From contig OW203991.1 of assembly GCA_934047225.1 (NCBI GenBank), positions 6,944,001 through 7,008,000 on the forward strand: a stretch of 64,000 nt of DNA, in the 5' to 3' direction. Shown here in pieces: positions 42,308 to 53,900 of this stretch; positions within the stretch are counted from its first letter, which is position 1, and each line of letters starts with the position of its first letter. Under the pieces are notes generated by a model. It did not search any database, was not told where the DNA came from, and saw only the letters and a list, made by a program, of their open reading frames with translations. This DNA is from Ypsolopha sequella (taxonomy: Eukaryota; Arthropoda; Insecta; Lepidoptera; Ypsolophidae). A program made the translations under genes and the position numbers.

Positions 42308-42929
42308 TATACCAGAATCAAAAATTCAGTCAAAGCAGTGGACGGAGGCAGGATGTTCTGCTCCAAAGAATGCTAAAGCCGTAAAATCAGCTGGAAAAGC
42401 CATGGCATCGGTTTTTTGGGATGCGAAGGGTATCGATTGATTATCTTCCAAAAGGTGAAACCATAACTGGAAAATATTACGCTGATCTACTGAATAAGTA
42501 ACAAGAGCGTATTCATGGAAAAAGACAAGGGCTTATGGCAAGGAAAAAAAACATATTTCACCAAGCCTACGATTTGCTTCCATACACCCGGCTTATTCGC
42601 CTGATTTGGCGCCGTCTGATTATTACCTATCCTTTTTTAGGCGAGTAAAGATTTCAGACCAATGATGATCTGATTCTGCAGTAGACAGTTATTTTGCAGG
42701 CCTTGGTGAAAACCATTATAGAGAACACCGATGGATGGAGTGCATAATAATAGATCTTCAAGGAGACTACGTCGAAAAATAAAACGGCTGTCATTGCCAG
42801 GCTAATTATATAATATATATATTATCATCACGCCTCGTACATTAGTACATACAGACAGACGGACAAAGTTGAAAAAATTATAGTTTTTTCCTCAGTACAA
42901 TATAAATGGAGCTTATTCAGGTGATAAAC

Positions 42930-43290
42930 AGGTGGTAGAGCTGATGCCGGGCTCGACTGTGGGGGTACCACCATCTTACTTGGAGACCCCCTCGAAGTAA
43001 TTCGGGGGAGAGTGAGAGGACAGCTCACAGGCAAAAAACCAGGAGGCCCACCATGCCCGTGACTGATGGATGGCGGTATATCCGTCCCTAATAGCCGGGC
43101 CTTATATGCAACAGACTGGTGACGGGCAGCGGCGTCACTGGTGCGAGGGTTCCGGCACCGCGGTCACCAACCCGCCTGCTCAGCGTGTGTGAGTTTAGGC
43201 AATTCTTCCAGGATGACCGCCGGGAGTGGCAAAGTCCTGGAAAGGCTTATGTCCAGCAGTGGACGAACTAGGCTGATGGATGGATGGATG
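42930..43290 (+). mobile_element. LINE 3'-end fragment with GATG tail, copy 2
   Basis: It is collinear with 13785-14141, from GGTGGTAGAGCTGATGCCGG to the tail GATGGATGGATGG, with a handful of substitutions. Confidence 0.65.
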
Positions 43291-43344
43291 GTTCAGGTTT
43301 TGAATTGATAGGCATTTCTTTCCATGAATAATTCGTTTTATGCA

Positions 43345-43615
43345 ACTGGGTGTTAATATGATGTTGCGGAAGCCTGATACTAGCGATAATACAAAAAAAT
43401 AACTTTTAATATGGAACCAACATCCAAACCGCGAAAAATATCAGCTGTTTTATATAGAAAAGTTACATAACTACTCGACCAAAATGTATGAAATAACTGA
43501 TCTTTTTATTCACGATTTTTTTCGCGAAATGGTGTTCATTATGCACGGGTGGATATTATCGCAAGTTTTTAGCTTCCACACTTGGACGAAACTTCCGCAA
43601 CATAGGTATATTAAA
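43345..43615. mobile_element. MITE family M, diverged copy
   Basis: ACTGGGTGTTAATATGATGT, with GCGGAAGCC, at the left and GAAACTTCCGCAACATAGGT at the right follow the 37750 element. Confidence 0.65.
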
Positions 43616-43734
43616 TTTTATCATCGCCAGCGACAATACCGGTAACACGGACGGAAATTGACCGAATTCGCCGATGCAGCACGTCGCGCAAAAGACGTCG
43701 CACAGTGTTGCCTAGACCAGACGAAAATAAATGG

Positions 43735-44070
43735 CATAGATTAAATTATTATAAGGTGTTACGTCACTTGAGTAATGGCTGTTTAGAAATGTGTCCTTTG
43801 CTATCAAGATAAATTTGTAATAATTTGCTTCAAGACTAATTTGACAGCTAGATGACAGATGAGTAGACAGACAGAGACAGACCACATTTTTTTATAAGCA
43901 ATCACACTTCACAATCAGTATCATGTCCAAAATTCTCAAGTGACAAGGTCATCGGACAATTCTTTAAAAAATCATAAAAAAATAATGGTTAATTTATATA
44001 CAAAAATAATGAAAACTATGTCCTAAAATGGCGTACATTCTCTGAAAAAATACATTTTTAAGCTATGGGA
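43735..44070 (+). repeat. Repeat family H, 5'-truncated copy
   Basis: GGCATAGATTAAATTATTAT is followed by TGACAGCTAGATGACAGATG and GACAAGGTCATCGGACAATT, in the order seen at 19063-19560 but with the central 150 bp missing. Confidence 0.7.
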
Positions 44071-45640
44071 ATTGTAAGGTAAGTCTTAACCATTTTCAAA
44101 TATGTGATCTTGAATAGTATCAATCTCCTTGTGCACTAGTGCGATTACTCGTTTAAATTATATTTTTTTTTGTTTTTTTATTTCCTGTTGGTTGTGCTGG
44201 AAGAAATCTCTTCTTAGAGATAAGCACGCCAATGTGCATATTGTTTAAATGTAAATATTATATGTATCCCTGTTTCTGTATATATGTTTACAATAAAGAA
44301 TAAAGAAAAGTTAAAATATTTTAATAACATTACATTAGTTTTCTCACAAATTATTTGAGATAGTTGATGTCAAACATTGTTTACCAGTCAGTTTTCTGTG
44401 TTCGTGCGTGAAAAACATCTTTTAAGGTTTTAAATAATTGTGTTGCAAGTTTAACTGTTTTGTTATTACAAAAATATGGAGTTGCTTTATGAAGGTGTGG
44501 TCTTATTACATAATAATTTTGTATTGAAAGATAGTTAAAGTATAACTTTATAAAATATTGTGGTTACGAACAGTTTAATCAGAGAACTTATACGAAGGCT
44601 AGTACGGAGTAAATAAAAAATAAAATAATAAAAGTTTTATTTTTCTTTAACAAAAGTAACATGTTTCACATAAATTAGTGAATGGAGCCTCCTTTTAAGC
44701 ATGTTATGCCTGTACCAGGAGGATCCGCTCTTCCAGTAACTGTAGTAAATGTTAATTTACAAATAGGTTTTTTCTATACAATAAAAATTTTTTTGTTTTA
44801 ATTTGATTTAAGACTAAGTTTACTAACAAAAGAAAGAAAATGTGTATGAGGGTGTGTGTGAGAGGATGTGTAAATGTGTGTTTGTGGGAGGGGAAGAGAG
44901 AAGAGAGTAAGTGTACGTGTACGTGTGTGAGCAGGTGTGTGTGAGAGTGATTGTCCTACATTAGTGTCAGGTTTTTAAATGTAGAATGAGTAGAATGATG
45001 TTAGAATTAGAAGGCACAGTTTTCATCTTGTATACTAGCCAGCTACTGATAACAAATTCAATGGGAGCACCAATTCGTCACGGTGGAAACACGGATTCGC
45101 AGTAGGGCCTCCGTCGTTACAAGGTTATGTGATTAATACAAAAGATTGAATCTAAAATCAATTTAGTTTTATGTCTCAGAATAGGTCACATTTGACTTCG
45201 GTGACAATTAAGTATCCCTTTAACGATTCAGTATGTGTGACACTTTGCCCTACGTGTCAATAACTATAAAAATTAATATTAATAAAACTATACATAATGC
45301 CCTTTGACCTCGAGAGTTGCAATATGTGATGTAAGAAGTAAAGTTACAAATATGGATATGAGTATCATAACTAGATGGTTATGAGTAGCAATCAAAAAAA
45401 AAAATTTAAAAAACAACGACATCATTTATTTTACGAGTGATTTTGTCGAACATTACCCCATATAAACTCTTTGAAATTAATGCCATAAATTACTCAATAT
45501 GTGTGCTTCTTGCGTAACTAAAACTTTTTTTTAGTCAAGCTGAGGAACAAATATTTAAATGTTAGCCGAACAAAAAGCTTATTATACAGTAAAAATAAAG
45601 ATTGGTTTAACGGAAAGGAATCATTTCAGTCCTATACCTA
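44070..45640. other. Intergenic, simple repeats only
   Basis: It holds a retroelement-like tail (CAATAAAGAATAAAG near 44290) and a GT/GA-rich microsatellite at 44840-44955. No gene is visible. Confidence 0.4.
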
Positions 45641-45651
45641 TACTCAACCTA

Positions 45652-47640
45652 TAGGTGCACCCAAAGGTCGTCCAACAAGATCTTTCGACGCAGTTTCTGA
45701 TCGTACGAAGCGAAGGAAAACTGAGCATATCCAGGATCTTGGCACTAGTGGTAGTGAGTTGGCGTTTGCTGCATGTAGAAGCTTCCGTAAATAAGGACGT
45801 CTTATATCTACACAATAGTTACAATCTTGTTTGTTGCCATTTGATTCACATAATATTGATCATTACCGTCTTACAGGAAATCAAGCACTTTGTATGTTTT
45901 TAGACGCTGATCTTTCTGTCTACTAATACAATGTCATCAGAGAGACAAATAAAATTAAGTTTCCGTCTTATAAACGAATTTTAAATAAAGCCAAAAAATT
46001 GTGCTATCCCAAATAAGATTGTCTTGAAGTGTCAGAAAATATGCCGTTGTATCACTACCTACAATGTTTAGCAGATCATTCTCTTATGCGAATAGCAGAA
46101 TTTTTAAAACAAAAATATTATTTTATGTAAGGTGTATCCAATTTGAAACTAGAGTGGAAATGGGGCATAGGTGGAACTTCCGGATTCTCAGAATATAAGC
46201 AGAAATTCCAGGACTCTGAGGCTTCGGATACTAGCATGCTTGTCACGTGTGCAGTGCCGCTAAGGCTATCAGACCAAAAGGATGGAAAAGAAATGGTTCT
46301 TTGGGTAAATGAAAGACCATCATCGCCTAGATTTTGTCGTTCAGTTTGTATCCAATATGAGCACGAAACTGTTGAAATTACTCGGAAAGAAATGAACAGA
46401 TTTAAAAATTGCCTTCGGTAGTCGAAGAAAAAGGGTCATTAATATTTGTTTTACACGAATTGTACTTTACAATGACTGATGGAAAATTGTGCAATGCAGC
46501 AACAGGAACAACTTTTACGCAAAGGTGTTATATATGCAAAATGACTTCCAGTGAATTCAACTCGATAAGTAAAATGTGCAATGCAACAATCTGTAGAGAA
46601 AATCTTCGGTTCGGATTATCTATATTACATGCGTAAATCCGTATGTTCAAATGTCTGCTTCATGTAAATTATAAGCTCACTGTGATGAAATGGCGCATGA
46701 CAAAGCCCAATGACAAACAGAAAATAGCAGAAAGAAAGAAGCATGTTCAACTTGAATTAAAAAAAAATGGGTTTGATAGTAAATCGCCCAAAACCCAGAA
46801 AAAGGGTCATTAATATTTGTTTTACACGAATTGTACTTTGCAATGACTGATGGAAAATTGTGCAATGCAGCAACAGAAACAACTTCTACGCAAAGGTGTT
46901 ATATATGCAAAATGACTTCCAGTGAATTCAACTCGATAAGTAAAATGTGCAATGCAACAATCTGTAGAGAAAATCTTCGGTTCGGATTATCTATATTACA
47001 TGCGTAAATCCGTATGTTCAAATGTCTGCTTCATGTTAGTTATAAGCTCACTGTGATGAAATGGCGCATGACAAAGCCCAATGACAAACAGAAAAAAGCA
47101 GAAAGAAAGAAGCATGTTCAAGATGAGTTAAAAAAAAAGGGTTTGATAGTAAATCGCCCAAAACCCGGATTCGGCAACTCTAACAATGGCAACACAGCGA
47201 GAAGATTTTTTTTGAACCTTTCAGCTTCTATCTTGGTTGCTTTGTCTAGTGGACGACAATTCAAAACAGATACGTTTGAAACCAGCTGTGGTTTTTATAA
47301 AAAAATACCCGTGGTATTACATGCCGACGAGTGTTAACAAAATATGAATGCATTCGTTCGCTTGTTTCGATAGGTCAATTATCCGAGGAAGCCCAAGACG
47401 CCCGGAAGGATATTAAACAATACAGGGATTTTTTTTCCAGAAAATGCTTACGTGAAGTAACTATGCATGACGTGTTCAATAGGTTATTAGTCACTTCAGA
47501 CCCCTTCATCTCAAGTATTGGAAAAATACCCAAGATAAACAACACGGAACTGCCCAAGGAAGTAATTGAGACGTTAAATATCCTAACAACTGATAATGAT
47601 CACTCTAATATTATTAAAACTCGCGTGAGCTGACATACTA
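45652..47640 (+). pseudogene. Transib-type (RAG1-related) transposase relic
   Basis: Scattered segments in order fit a Transib transposase: GAPKGRPTRSFDAVSDRTKR, with RKTEHIQ, (45652-45790); RIAEFLKQKYYF (46090); KWGIGGTSGFSEYKQKFQDS and RPSSPRFCRS (46143-46420); TMTDGKLCNA, then QRCYICKMTS (46470-46560, and duplicated about 46840-46930); KYECIRSLVSIGQLSEEAQD, with RKDIKQYRDFFSRK and VTSDPFISSI, (47337-47525). Known family landmarks are the Asp-Asp-Glu triad, a C-x2-C zinc pair and an H-pair. Here D2, C-x2-C and the SEEAQ Glu remain. The first Asp (normally KWG-x-D-G) is Gly and the His pair is lost. Stops and frameshifts throughout make it dead. Confidence 0.65.
46427..47168 (+). repeat. 371-bp direct duplication inside the Transib relic
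   Basis: The segment starting AAAAAGGGTCATTAATATTT at about 46428 repeats from about 46799, continuous to CGCCCAAAACCCRGA. The copies differ at a few positions only (for example TACTTTACA versus TACTTTGCA). The duplicated block contains the second catalytic Asp and the C-x2-C pair. Confidence 0.85.
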
Positions 47641-47659
47641 AATTATTATTACATACGGC

Positions 47660-47808
47660 TTGAACACTCACGTGTGATTGTTGTTGACAACGACGGTGAA
47701 CGCCGCGTCGTCGTCCTAAAAACGACACTCGCCTTGATAATGCCGAAATTGTACCGGTGAAACGGTTGGCATATAAGTAGTCAACAACAATCACACGTGG
47801 GTGTTCAA
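47660..47808. mobile_element. Short MITE next to the Transib relic
   Basis: Left TTGAACACTCACGTGTGATT and right AATCACACGTGGGTGTTCAA are near-perfect inverses over 29 bp, with a roughly 90-bp GC-rich centre. It may be a separate insertion or a Transib-derived end. Confidence 0.7.
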
Positions 47809-48299
47809 TTTGTTAATTTAATGATCACTCTGCTGAATAAAATACTAAGTATGATATGATATTACGAATATTGTGTTTGTTTTAATTTTAGAGTAATGTC
47901 AAAATATAACCTTATAAGCAAAGTTTTGGTGTAAATCTAAACCACACCAAAAAACTATTGGTCCGAGTAATTCATAACATATAGGTAAAAAAAACTAATA
48001 GGCCGAGTCATTTTACATTCTAATTATACATATAAGTAGATGAGAAATCCGGGAAAATTACTAGTAAGCAAAACCTGTAAACCTTGTGTGACGTACAATT
48101 TACAAATATTTAAATAATAATGGTAAAAAACACTTACGTGAATTATAAACATTTTCAAGCCTGCAAATTGAACTATTCAAATAAATTAAAAAAATACTGT
48201 TAAGTTTATGACTACGATTTTACGTATTATAATGTCATTCAATAAATACTCCATTGAAGTTGTAAGAATACAAATTTCCCTCGAAAATAATTAAGTCCG

Positions 48300-48640
48300 C
48301 ATTTTCATCTACGGCAACACTGTGCGTCGGTCGTCACCTCACCAGCAGGCAACTGACAGACGCTGACAGGTCGAGAGAATATTATATTCCTTGCCCAGGT
48401 CATTGAACCTACGACGATTTCATCGAACGTTCGAAGCTGTGAATGTGTTGCCTACGCCGCGCCACCGGGCGCCGCCGCGCCGCCTGCTTTGCTTTACGTG
48501 CAGTGTGCACACCGTCCATGTCCATATTGTCCATCGTCCATCCAATCTACAAAAGGACTCGGGTGTCCTGAAAGCAGCTACTACCATACCCCCTTTGACT
48601 AACGCATCACCGAAGGTGGTTCCTAGTTCCTAGTTCACGT
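48300..48640. promoter_or_regulatory. GC-rich island, possible promoter or first exon
   Basis: CpG-rich sequence (CGCCGCGCCACCGGGCGCCG nearby) in AT-rich surroundings, with short open frames on both strands. It could be a transcription start region for either strand. No known protein is encoded, so this is only a suggestion from base composition. Confidence 0.25.
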
Positions 48641-48922
48641 ATTCTGTGATAAATATCTAGTCTACCTATTAGGTAAGTAAGTACCTAGGTATGGTTGAAG
48701 AAAACCCTTGTGACAAACGGACAGACAGCTTAGTAATAGGATGCCTTAGTAATATTTTGTTGTTTCGTTTTATCTTAGTATTTGTAATGTAATAATACTT
48801 ATCTCAATGACAACAACAAACAGTAAGTAGTAAGTGTCCTTCCATTTGATACTTTTTGTCTTAGTCTTGTCTATATAAGTAGTGATTACTCATGTCATGC
48901 ATGAATCATGAATTCATGACAG

Positions 48923-49935
48923 GGTTGGATCAGGGTTGGATTCAGACCCTCGGAAAATTATTGTCTATGGGAATTAAAAATATACTACTTGGCTAAAATT
49001 ATACTACATTTCGTTTTTCGTCGATTTTTGTTTTGAATTGAAATAAAATTGCCTATTTGTTAGTGAAATTTAAAAAAAAATACTATAAATATTCATAATT
49101 TAATAAAATATTTGTTTATTTTGTTATTTGATTGTGAACATTTAAAAAAAATACTGAAAATATTCATTACGCACAGAAATTGCCTATATTGTAGGATTTG
49201 TAGGGAAAATTTTAAAAAGCAAAACGTCTCAAACTCTCAACCAATAAAACAAGTCGGTCAGTCTGAAGATAAAATTATGGTATTTTTACGTAGTATAGTT
49301 CCATTACGATACTACATACTACATGTCATGAAAATATGGTACAAATAGTATAATTATACTACGAAATCCAACCCTGGGTTGGATTCAGACCCTCGGAAAA
49401 TTATTGTCTATGGGATTTAAAAATATTCTACTTGGCTAAAATTATACTACAGGTCACGGCAGTAAATAATGCACATCATATCGTAGTGTCATCTCTGTCG
49501 CACGAAGCACTAACAGTCCGGTGACAGAGACAACGCTCTACAAATCCAAAGATAGCCGATTATTTTCTGCCGGGCACTGTACGTTTCGTTTTTCGTCGAT
49601 TTTTGTTTTGAATTGAAATAAAATAGCCTATTTGTAACGAAATTTTTAAAAAATTTACTAAAGATGTTCATAATTTAATAAAAGAGCCTATTTGTTCGTG
49701 AAATTTAAAAAAAATTACGAAAAATTACTAAAAATATTCATAACGCACAGAAATTCCCTATATTGTAGGGTAAATGTAAAAAAGCAAAACGTCTCAACCA
49801 ATAAAACAAGTCGGTCGGCCTGAAGATAAAATTATGGTATTTTTACGTAGTATAGTTCCATTACAATACTACATACTACATGTCATGAAAATATGGTACA
49901 AATAGTATAATTATACTACGAAATCCAACCCTGAT
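48923..49935. mobile_element. Two head-to-tail MITEs with CAGGGTTGGATT ends
   Basis: Unit one (48923-49375) and unit two (49374-49935) each begin CAGGGTTGGATTCAGACCCT (or the shared GGGTTGGATTC) and end AATCCAACCCTG. They share TATGGTATTTTTACGTAGTA and ATGTCATGAAAATATGGTAC. Unit two contains a 135-bp insertion (49454-49588). Confidence 0.8.
49454..49588. mobile_element. Palindromic element with CGGCAGTAAATAAT ends, copy 2
   Basis: Left CACGGCAGTAAATAATGCAC and right GATTATTTTCTGCCGGGCAC are inverse-related; it is homologous to 15598-15753. It interrupts the second CAGGGTTGGATT element. Confidence 0.65.
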
Positions 49936-50049
49936 TCATGAATGAACTTCGAGAGATTCGACCATAAACATAGGATTCGCTGCGCAAAATCTATGGATTT
50001 GACAGCTTTCAAGCGCTGACGTGACGTTTCGTTTCGCGCTTTATTGTTT

Positions 50050-50275
50050 CAAGCCGCTTCTTTTGTTTATGATATAAACTTTTCTTTCATCCATTCGAAA
50101 CGTAGATTTGGTGGCTGATAGACGTGTAGACATCTTGTTACAAAAAATATACTCAGGTCGTTTTATTACATATTCGGATGCATTGCGATCCGAGGTGAAT
50201 TCCTTCGAGATAAGTCTTTATTCATTGCAAAATCAAATGGAAAGAAAAACGAATCTCCCGAATACTTGTAAGTGG
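50050..50275 (+). promoter_or_regulatory. Candidate promoter and 5' non-coding exon of the large kinase-like gene
   Basis: A stretch ending in a good donor (AATACTT|GTAAGT at about 50276) lies 360 bp before an acceptor (CGTTCCCAG|AACTCAATAATG). The open frame here has no ATG near its start, and joining it to the next exon creates TAA before the ATG at 50639, so it would be 5' UTR. The support is splice consensus and position only. Confidence 0.35.
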
Positions 50276-50638
50276 AATCTAAACCAAAGCCTTTTTATGT
50301 TTGAAACTGTTACCTAGGGTCAGAATAGGTAGGTAGGTACCTACCCAAATTAAAGTTCCTTGCTAAATATCGATTGTTTTGGTATGCTTAGGTCACTCTT
50401 TTGCTTCCAGTTTTCAACTTACCTATTAACAATTATCGTAGGTACTTATGTAAGTTAAGTTTATAAGTAGATACCTAAACAAGCTAGAAGTGACCATGAT
50501 ATACTTAATAGGGTAGGTATGCTTGTTTCGGCCATGGAAGTAACGAAAGAAGCCCGTACAGAAAAGTAGGTAGGTACATTTGTTTTTTATGACAACAAAA
50601 AGCTAACCTAACTTTTTTCTCGTTCCCAGAACTCAATA

Positions 50639-50944
50639 ATGTCAGCAAGAAAGCCGCCGCGATACAAATACGAGAGCCCTAATATCGTCATTGTACCTAC
50701 ACTGTCCTTCTGTAAGGTACCTTCAACGAAATACAAGGATCTCACTGTTGAAAAAACAAAAACAGTTGATACTAAGGAAAAAGTGGAAACATTTCAGATT
50801 CCTTGTATCATCCAGAACAACAATGGCTGTGAAAGTGTTTTGAACCAAAATTCAGATCCGGTAACGAGTGTCCCTGTAACTAGAGATTGGCATGTGGATT
50901 ATGTGCAAAATAGCAGCCAGTTTCATAATTACAATTTTGAATGG
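50639..50944 (+). CDS. Kinase-like gene, first coding exon
   Basis: 102 codons from MSARKPPRYKYESPNIVIVP to HNYNFEW, phase 0 at the donor TGG|GTAAGG. No domain is recognised. The next coding exon is 8 kb away, across a transposon-filled intron. Confidence 0.6.
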
Positions 50945-53900
50945 GTAAGGTTTCAAGTGATGATCAAACAAAATATTGTTAGGTAATGAAATGTGTGCAT
51001 AGTACATTACCTACTTCATTTTTAGGGTTCCGTAGTACCTAAATGGTACAAAAGGAACCTTTATGGTGAGACTCCGTTGTCCGTCCGTCCGTATGTCACA
51101 GCCACGTAACTTTAGCACCGTTAAAGATAAACACATGAAATTTGGCACAAATATAGCATTAATTTGCCCACATATCACGGTGTAAACAAAATATGAAAAA
51201 TTTGAAATTGTTCAAAATATTACCAATCCTAAAAATACAATATGGGTATCAAATTGTAGATATTAAAAAGTTAATTGTGAAAATATATACTTTTACTATA
51301 TTTACTGGCACTGGTTTTGAGAAATCTTTAAAAAAAACAAAAATATGTATGTCCCCCCCCCCTATCTCCGAAACTGGTAGACCGAAAAATATGAAAAAAA
51401 TTACGATTATAGATCATAACTAGCCAATTACAGGAAAAATATAGCGATTTAAAAAAAGTTGAGCACAAATGAGAAATATAAAGATGTAAAATAAATTGAA
51501 AAAAAAACATTTTATAAAAATAATACAATATGGGTATCAAATGTACTTATTAAAAAGCTGATTGTAAAAATATATAGTTTGGTTATATGTAATTGCAAAA
51601 AAAATAATACAATATAGGTACTTATTAAAAGCTGATTGTAAAAATATATAGTTTGGTTATATGTAATTGCAAAAAAAATAATACAATATAGGTACTTATT
51701 AAAAGCTGATTGTAAAAATATATAGTTTGGTTATATGTAATTGCAAAAAAAATAATACAATATAGGTACTTATTAAAAGCTGATTGTAAAAATATATAGT
51801 TTGGTTATATGTAATTGCAAAAAAAATAATACAATATAGGTACTTATTAAAAGCTGATTGTAAAAATATATAGTTTGGTTATATGTAATTGCAAAAAAAA
51901 TAATACAATATAGGTACTTATTAAAAGCTAATTGTAAAAATATATAGTTTGGTTATATGTAATTGCAAAAAAAATAATACAATATAGGTACTTATTAAAA
52001 GCTGATTGTAAAAATATATAGTTTGGCTATATTTAATTGCAAAAAAAAAAAAAATATCCTAAAAATAGAATGTGGGTATCAAATTGTAGATATTAAAAAG
52101 TTTATTGTAAAAATATACACTTTTACTATATCTACTGGCACAGACAGGTTTCGAGAAATCCTTGAAAAACCATAAAAATGCCCCCCCCCCCCCCCCGCCC
52201 TTATCTTCAAAACTGGTGGACCGAAAAATATTAACCCTTTCAAGACTATTGGTATGATAACGTACCATCGCATGTTCAAAAAAGTCTGCTGCCTAAATTT
52301 AGCATTGTTTCGGTACTGTTTTCACCCAATGTCGTCCTTTACAGTCTAGACATTGTTATGGCAACACTTATATTAAAAAAAAAAAAAATTTTGTCTATGA
52401 ACTTTCATTTCTGTGCAAACGGTTGAAGGCAAAACTCGGTTATTGAGTGTATTTTGGCTTATTTTACAAATAATCAACAGATAATTAGCAAGATTGCAGG
52501 TAAGAACAATGCTGATTAATTATTTCACCTGTCTATCGCACATTGTAGTTTGTTTTATGCGTAAATTTTACTGACCACCTTGCTGAAGTTATCTTGGTGT
52601 AATTTTACACCAACAGACATTTATGACCGGTATTGCTCAATACCAATAGACCATAGCGATACTTTTTATATCTATACACCCATGTGAGTTTCAGATAGAT
52701 ATGAGACGAAGAAAGCTCTCGAAGTCGGAGTTGGAAAGAATTATGGCTCAAGAACAGGCTTCTGATACGGATGAAGGCAGCGCTGAGGATCCTTTCGGAG
52801 GTGCAAGTGATAGTGATGAAGATTATAATCCAGAGCCGTTTCATAATGCATCAACCAGTGAATCCTCGAACTGTGAAATAGAAGATGATGGGCTGATAAC
52901 CTTGGAAGACCTAATGGAAGCAGGACCTAGTAGCAGTTGCCAGACAGATAACGCTAGACTAGCTTCTGAAATAGATAATGTTGGGTCTGATTTGGCGTTC
53001 ACAGATCCAGCACCATCTCACCAAGATCTTCCACCTGGTGATAATCGAATTCTGTGGGGCCCTCCACCAAATAATTTTGAACCTCGCCTATCTGTTCCGG
53101 CAATTGAAAATCCCACAATCACCTCCACACTTCAACATATTTCGACAGAGTTTGAAATATTCAAACAGCTGTTTCCCAAAAGCTTGTGGATTTTTATAAC
53201 CCAATGCACCAACATTCGTCTAGATATCCTTCAACAAACTGGTGGTAAAAATGTTGTTCACACAGATGTAGGTGAGTTAATGGTGGTGATCGCATGTACT
53301 CTCATTATGTCATACAACCGCTTGCCATCCTTCAACGCCTATTGGTCCAAAAATCCTTCTCTCGGAAATGCTGCTATAAAAGCTGCAATATCAAGAGATC
53401 GTTGTAAGTTACTAATGTCAAAGCTGTATTTTAACGATCCAAATAAACCAGAGAATGCAAGCAAGATATATTATATTGAAGAAGTTGTATCGTGTTTCAA
53501 ACAGACATTTCAAAACTGCAGATCTGACAGTTCTCGTCAAAGCATAGATGAATCTATGACAAAGTTCAAAGGAAGATCAACCCTGAAACAATATCAGCCC
53601 TTGAAACCTGTAAAACGAGGAATAAAAATTTGGCAAAGATGTGACTCTTTATCAGGTTACACTTACTATATGAATATTTACTGCGGAAAAGAGACAACTG
53701 TTGAGGAAGGTACACTTGGAGAACGTGTAGTACTGAAACTTGCAAACACTATAAAAAAGCCGCAAGTGTCTTTGTGCTTCGACAGGTTTTTCACATCAGT
53801 GCATCTCATTGATACAATTGAGTTTCCTGCTGTGGGCACATGCATACAGACACGAAAAAATATTCCAAAAACTGACAACAAATTGAAGAATCGTGGAGAC

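Larger units (their letters stand above)
40319..42782 (+). mobile_element. Mariner transposase relic, split by insertions
   Basis: Pieces of a mariner (Tc1/mariner, cut-and-paste at TA) transposase lie in order: MDKFEQ at 40319; NWVAEYKRGRISIR near 40490; KIHVVLADRRLKLSEIADTV at 40590; KRARMKISRECLDF and FLRRFVTTDETWVHHYT at 41938-42060; SKIQSKQWTEAG and KSAGKAMASVFWDAKG at 42315-42430; HPAYSPDLAPSDYYL-like at 42585; ending DYVEK and a stop at 42782. It has frameshifts, stops, a 19-bp tandem expansion near its start, a 1.2-kb insertion (about 40713-41910) and a TA-flanked MITE (42059-42307). The first catalytic Asp survives in TTDETW. It is inactive. Confidence 0.9.

Noticed and set aside
48391..48633. 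80-codon open frame in a GC-rich patch
   Set aside because: Composition alone keeps it open. The residues show no domain, and the patch is better explained as a promoter-like or UTR region.
50108..50317. 69-codon open frame ahead of the kinase-like gene as a coding exon
   Set aside because: There is no ATG near its start, and joining its donor to the next acceptor creates an immediate stop; it is treated only as possible 5' UTR.
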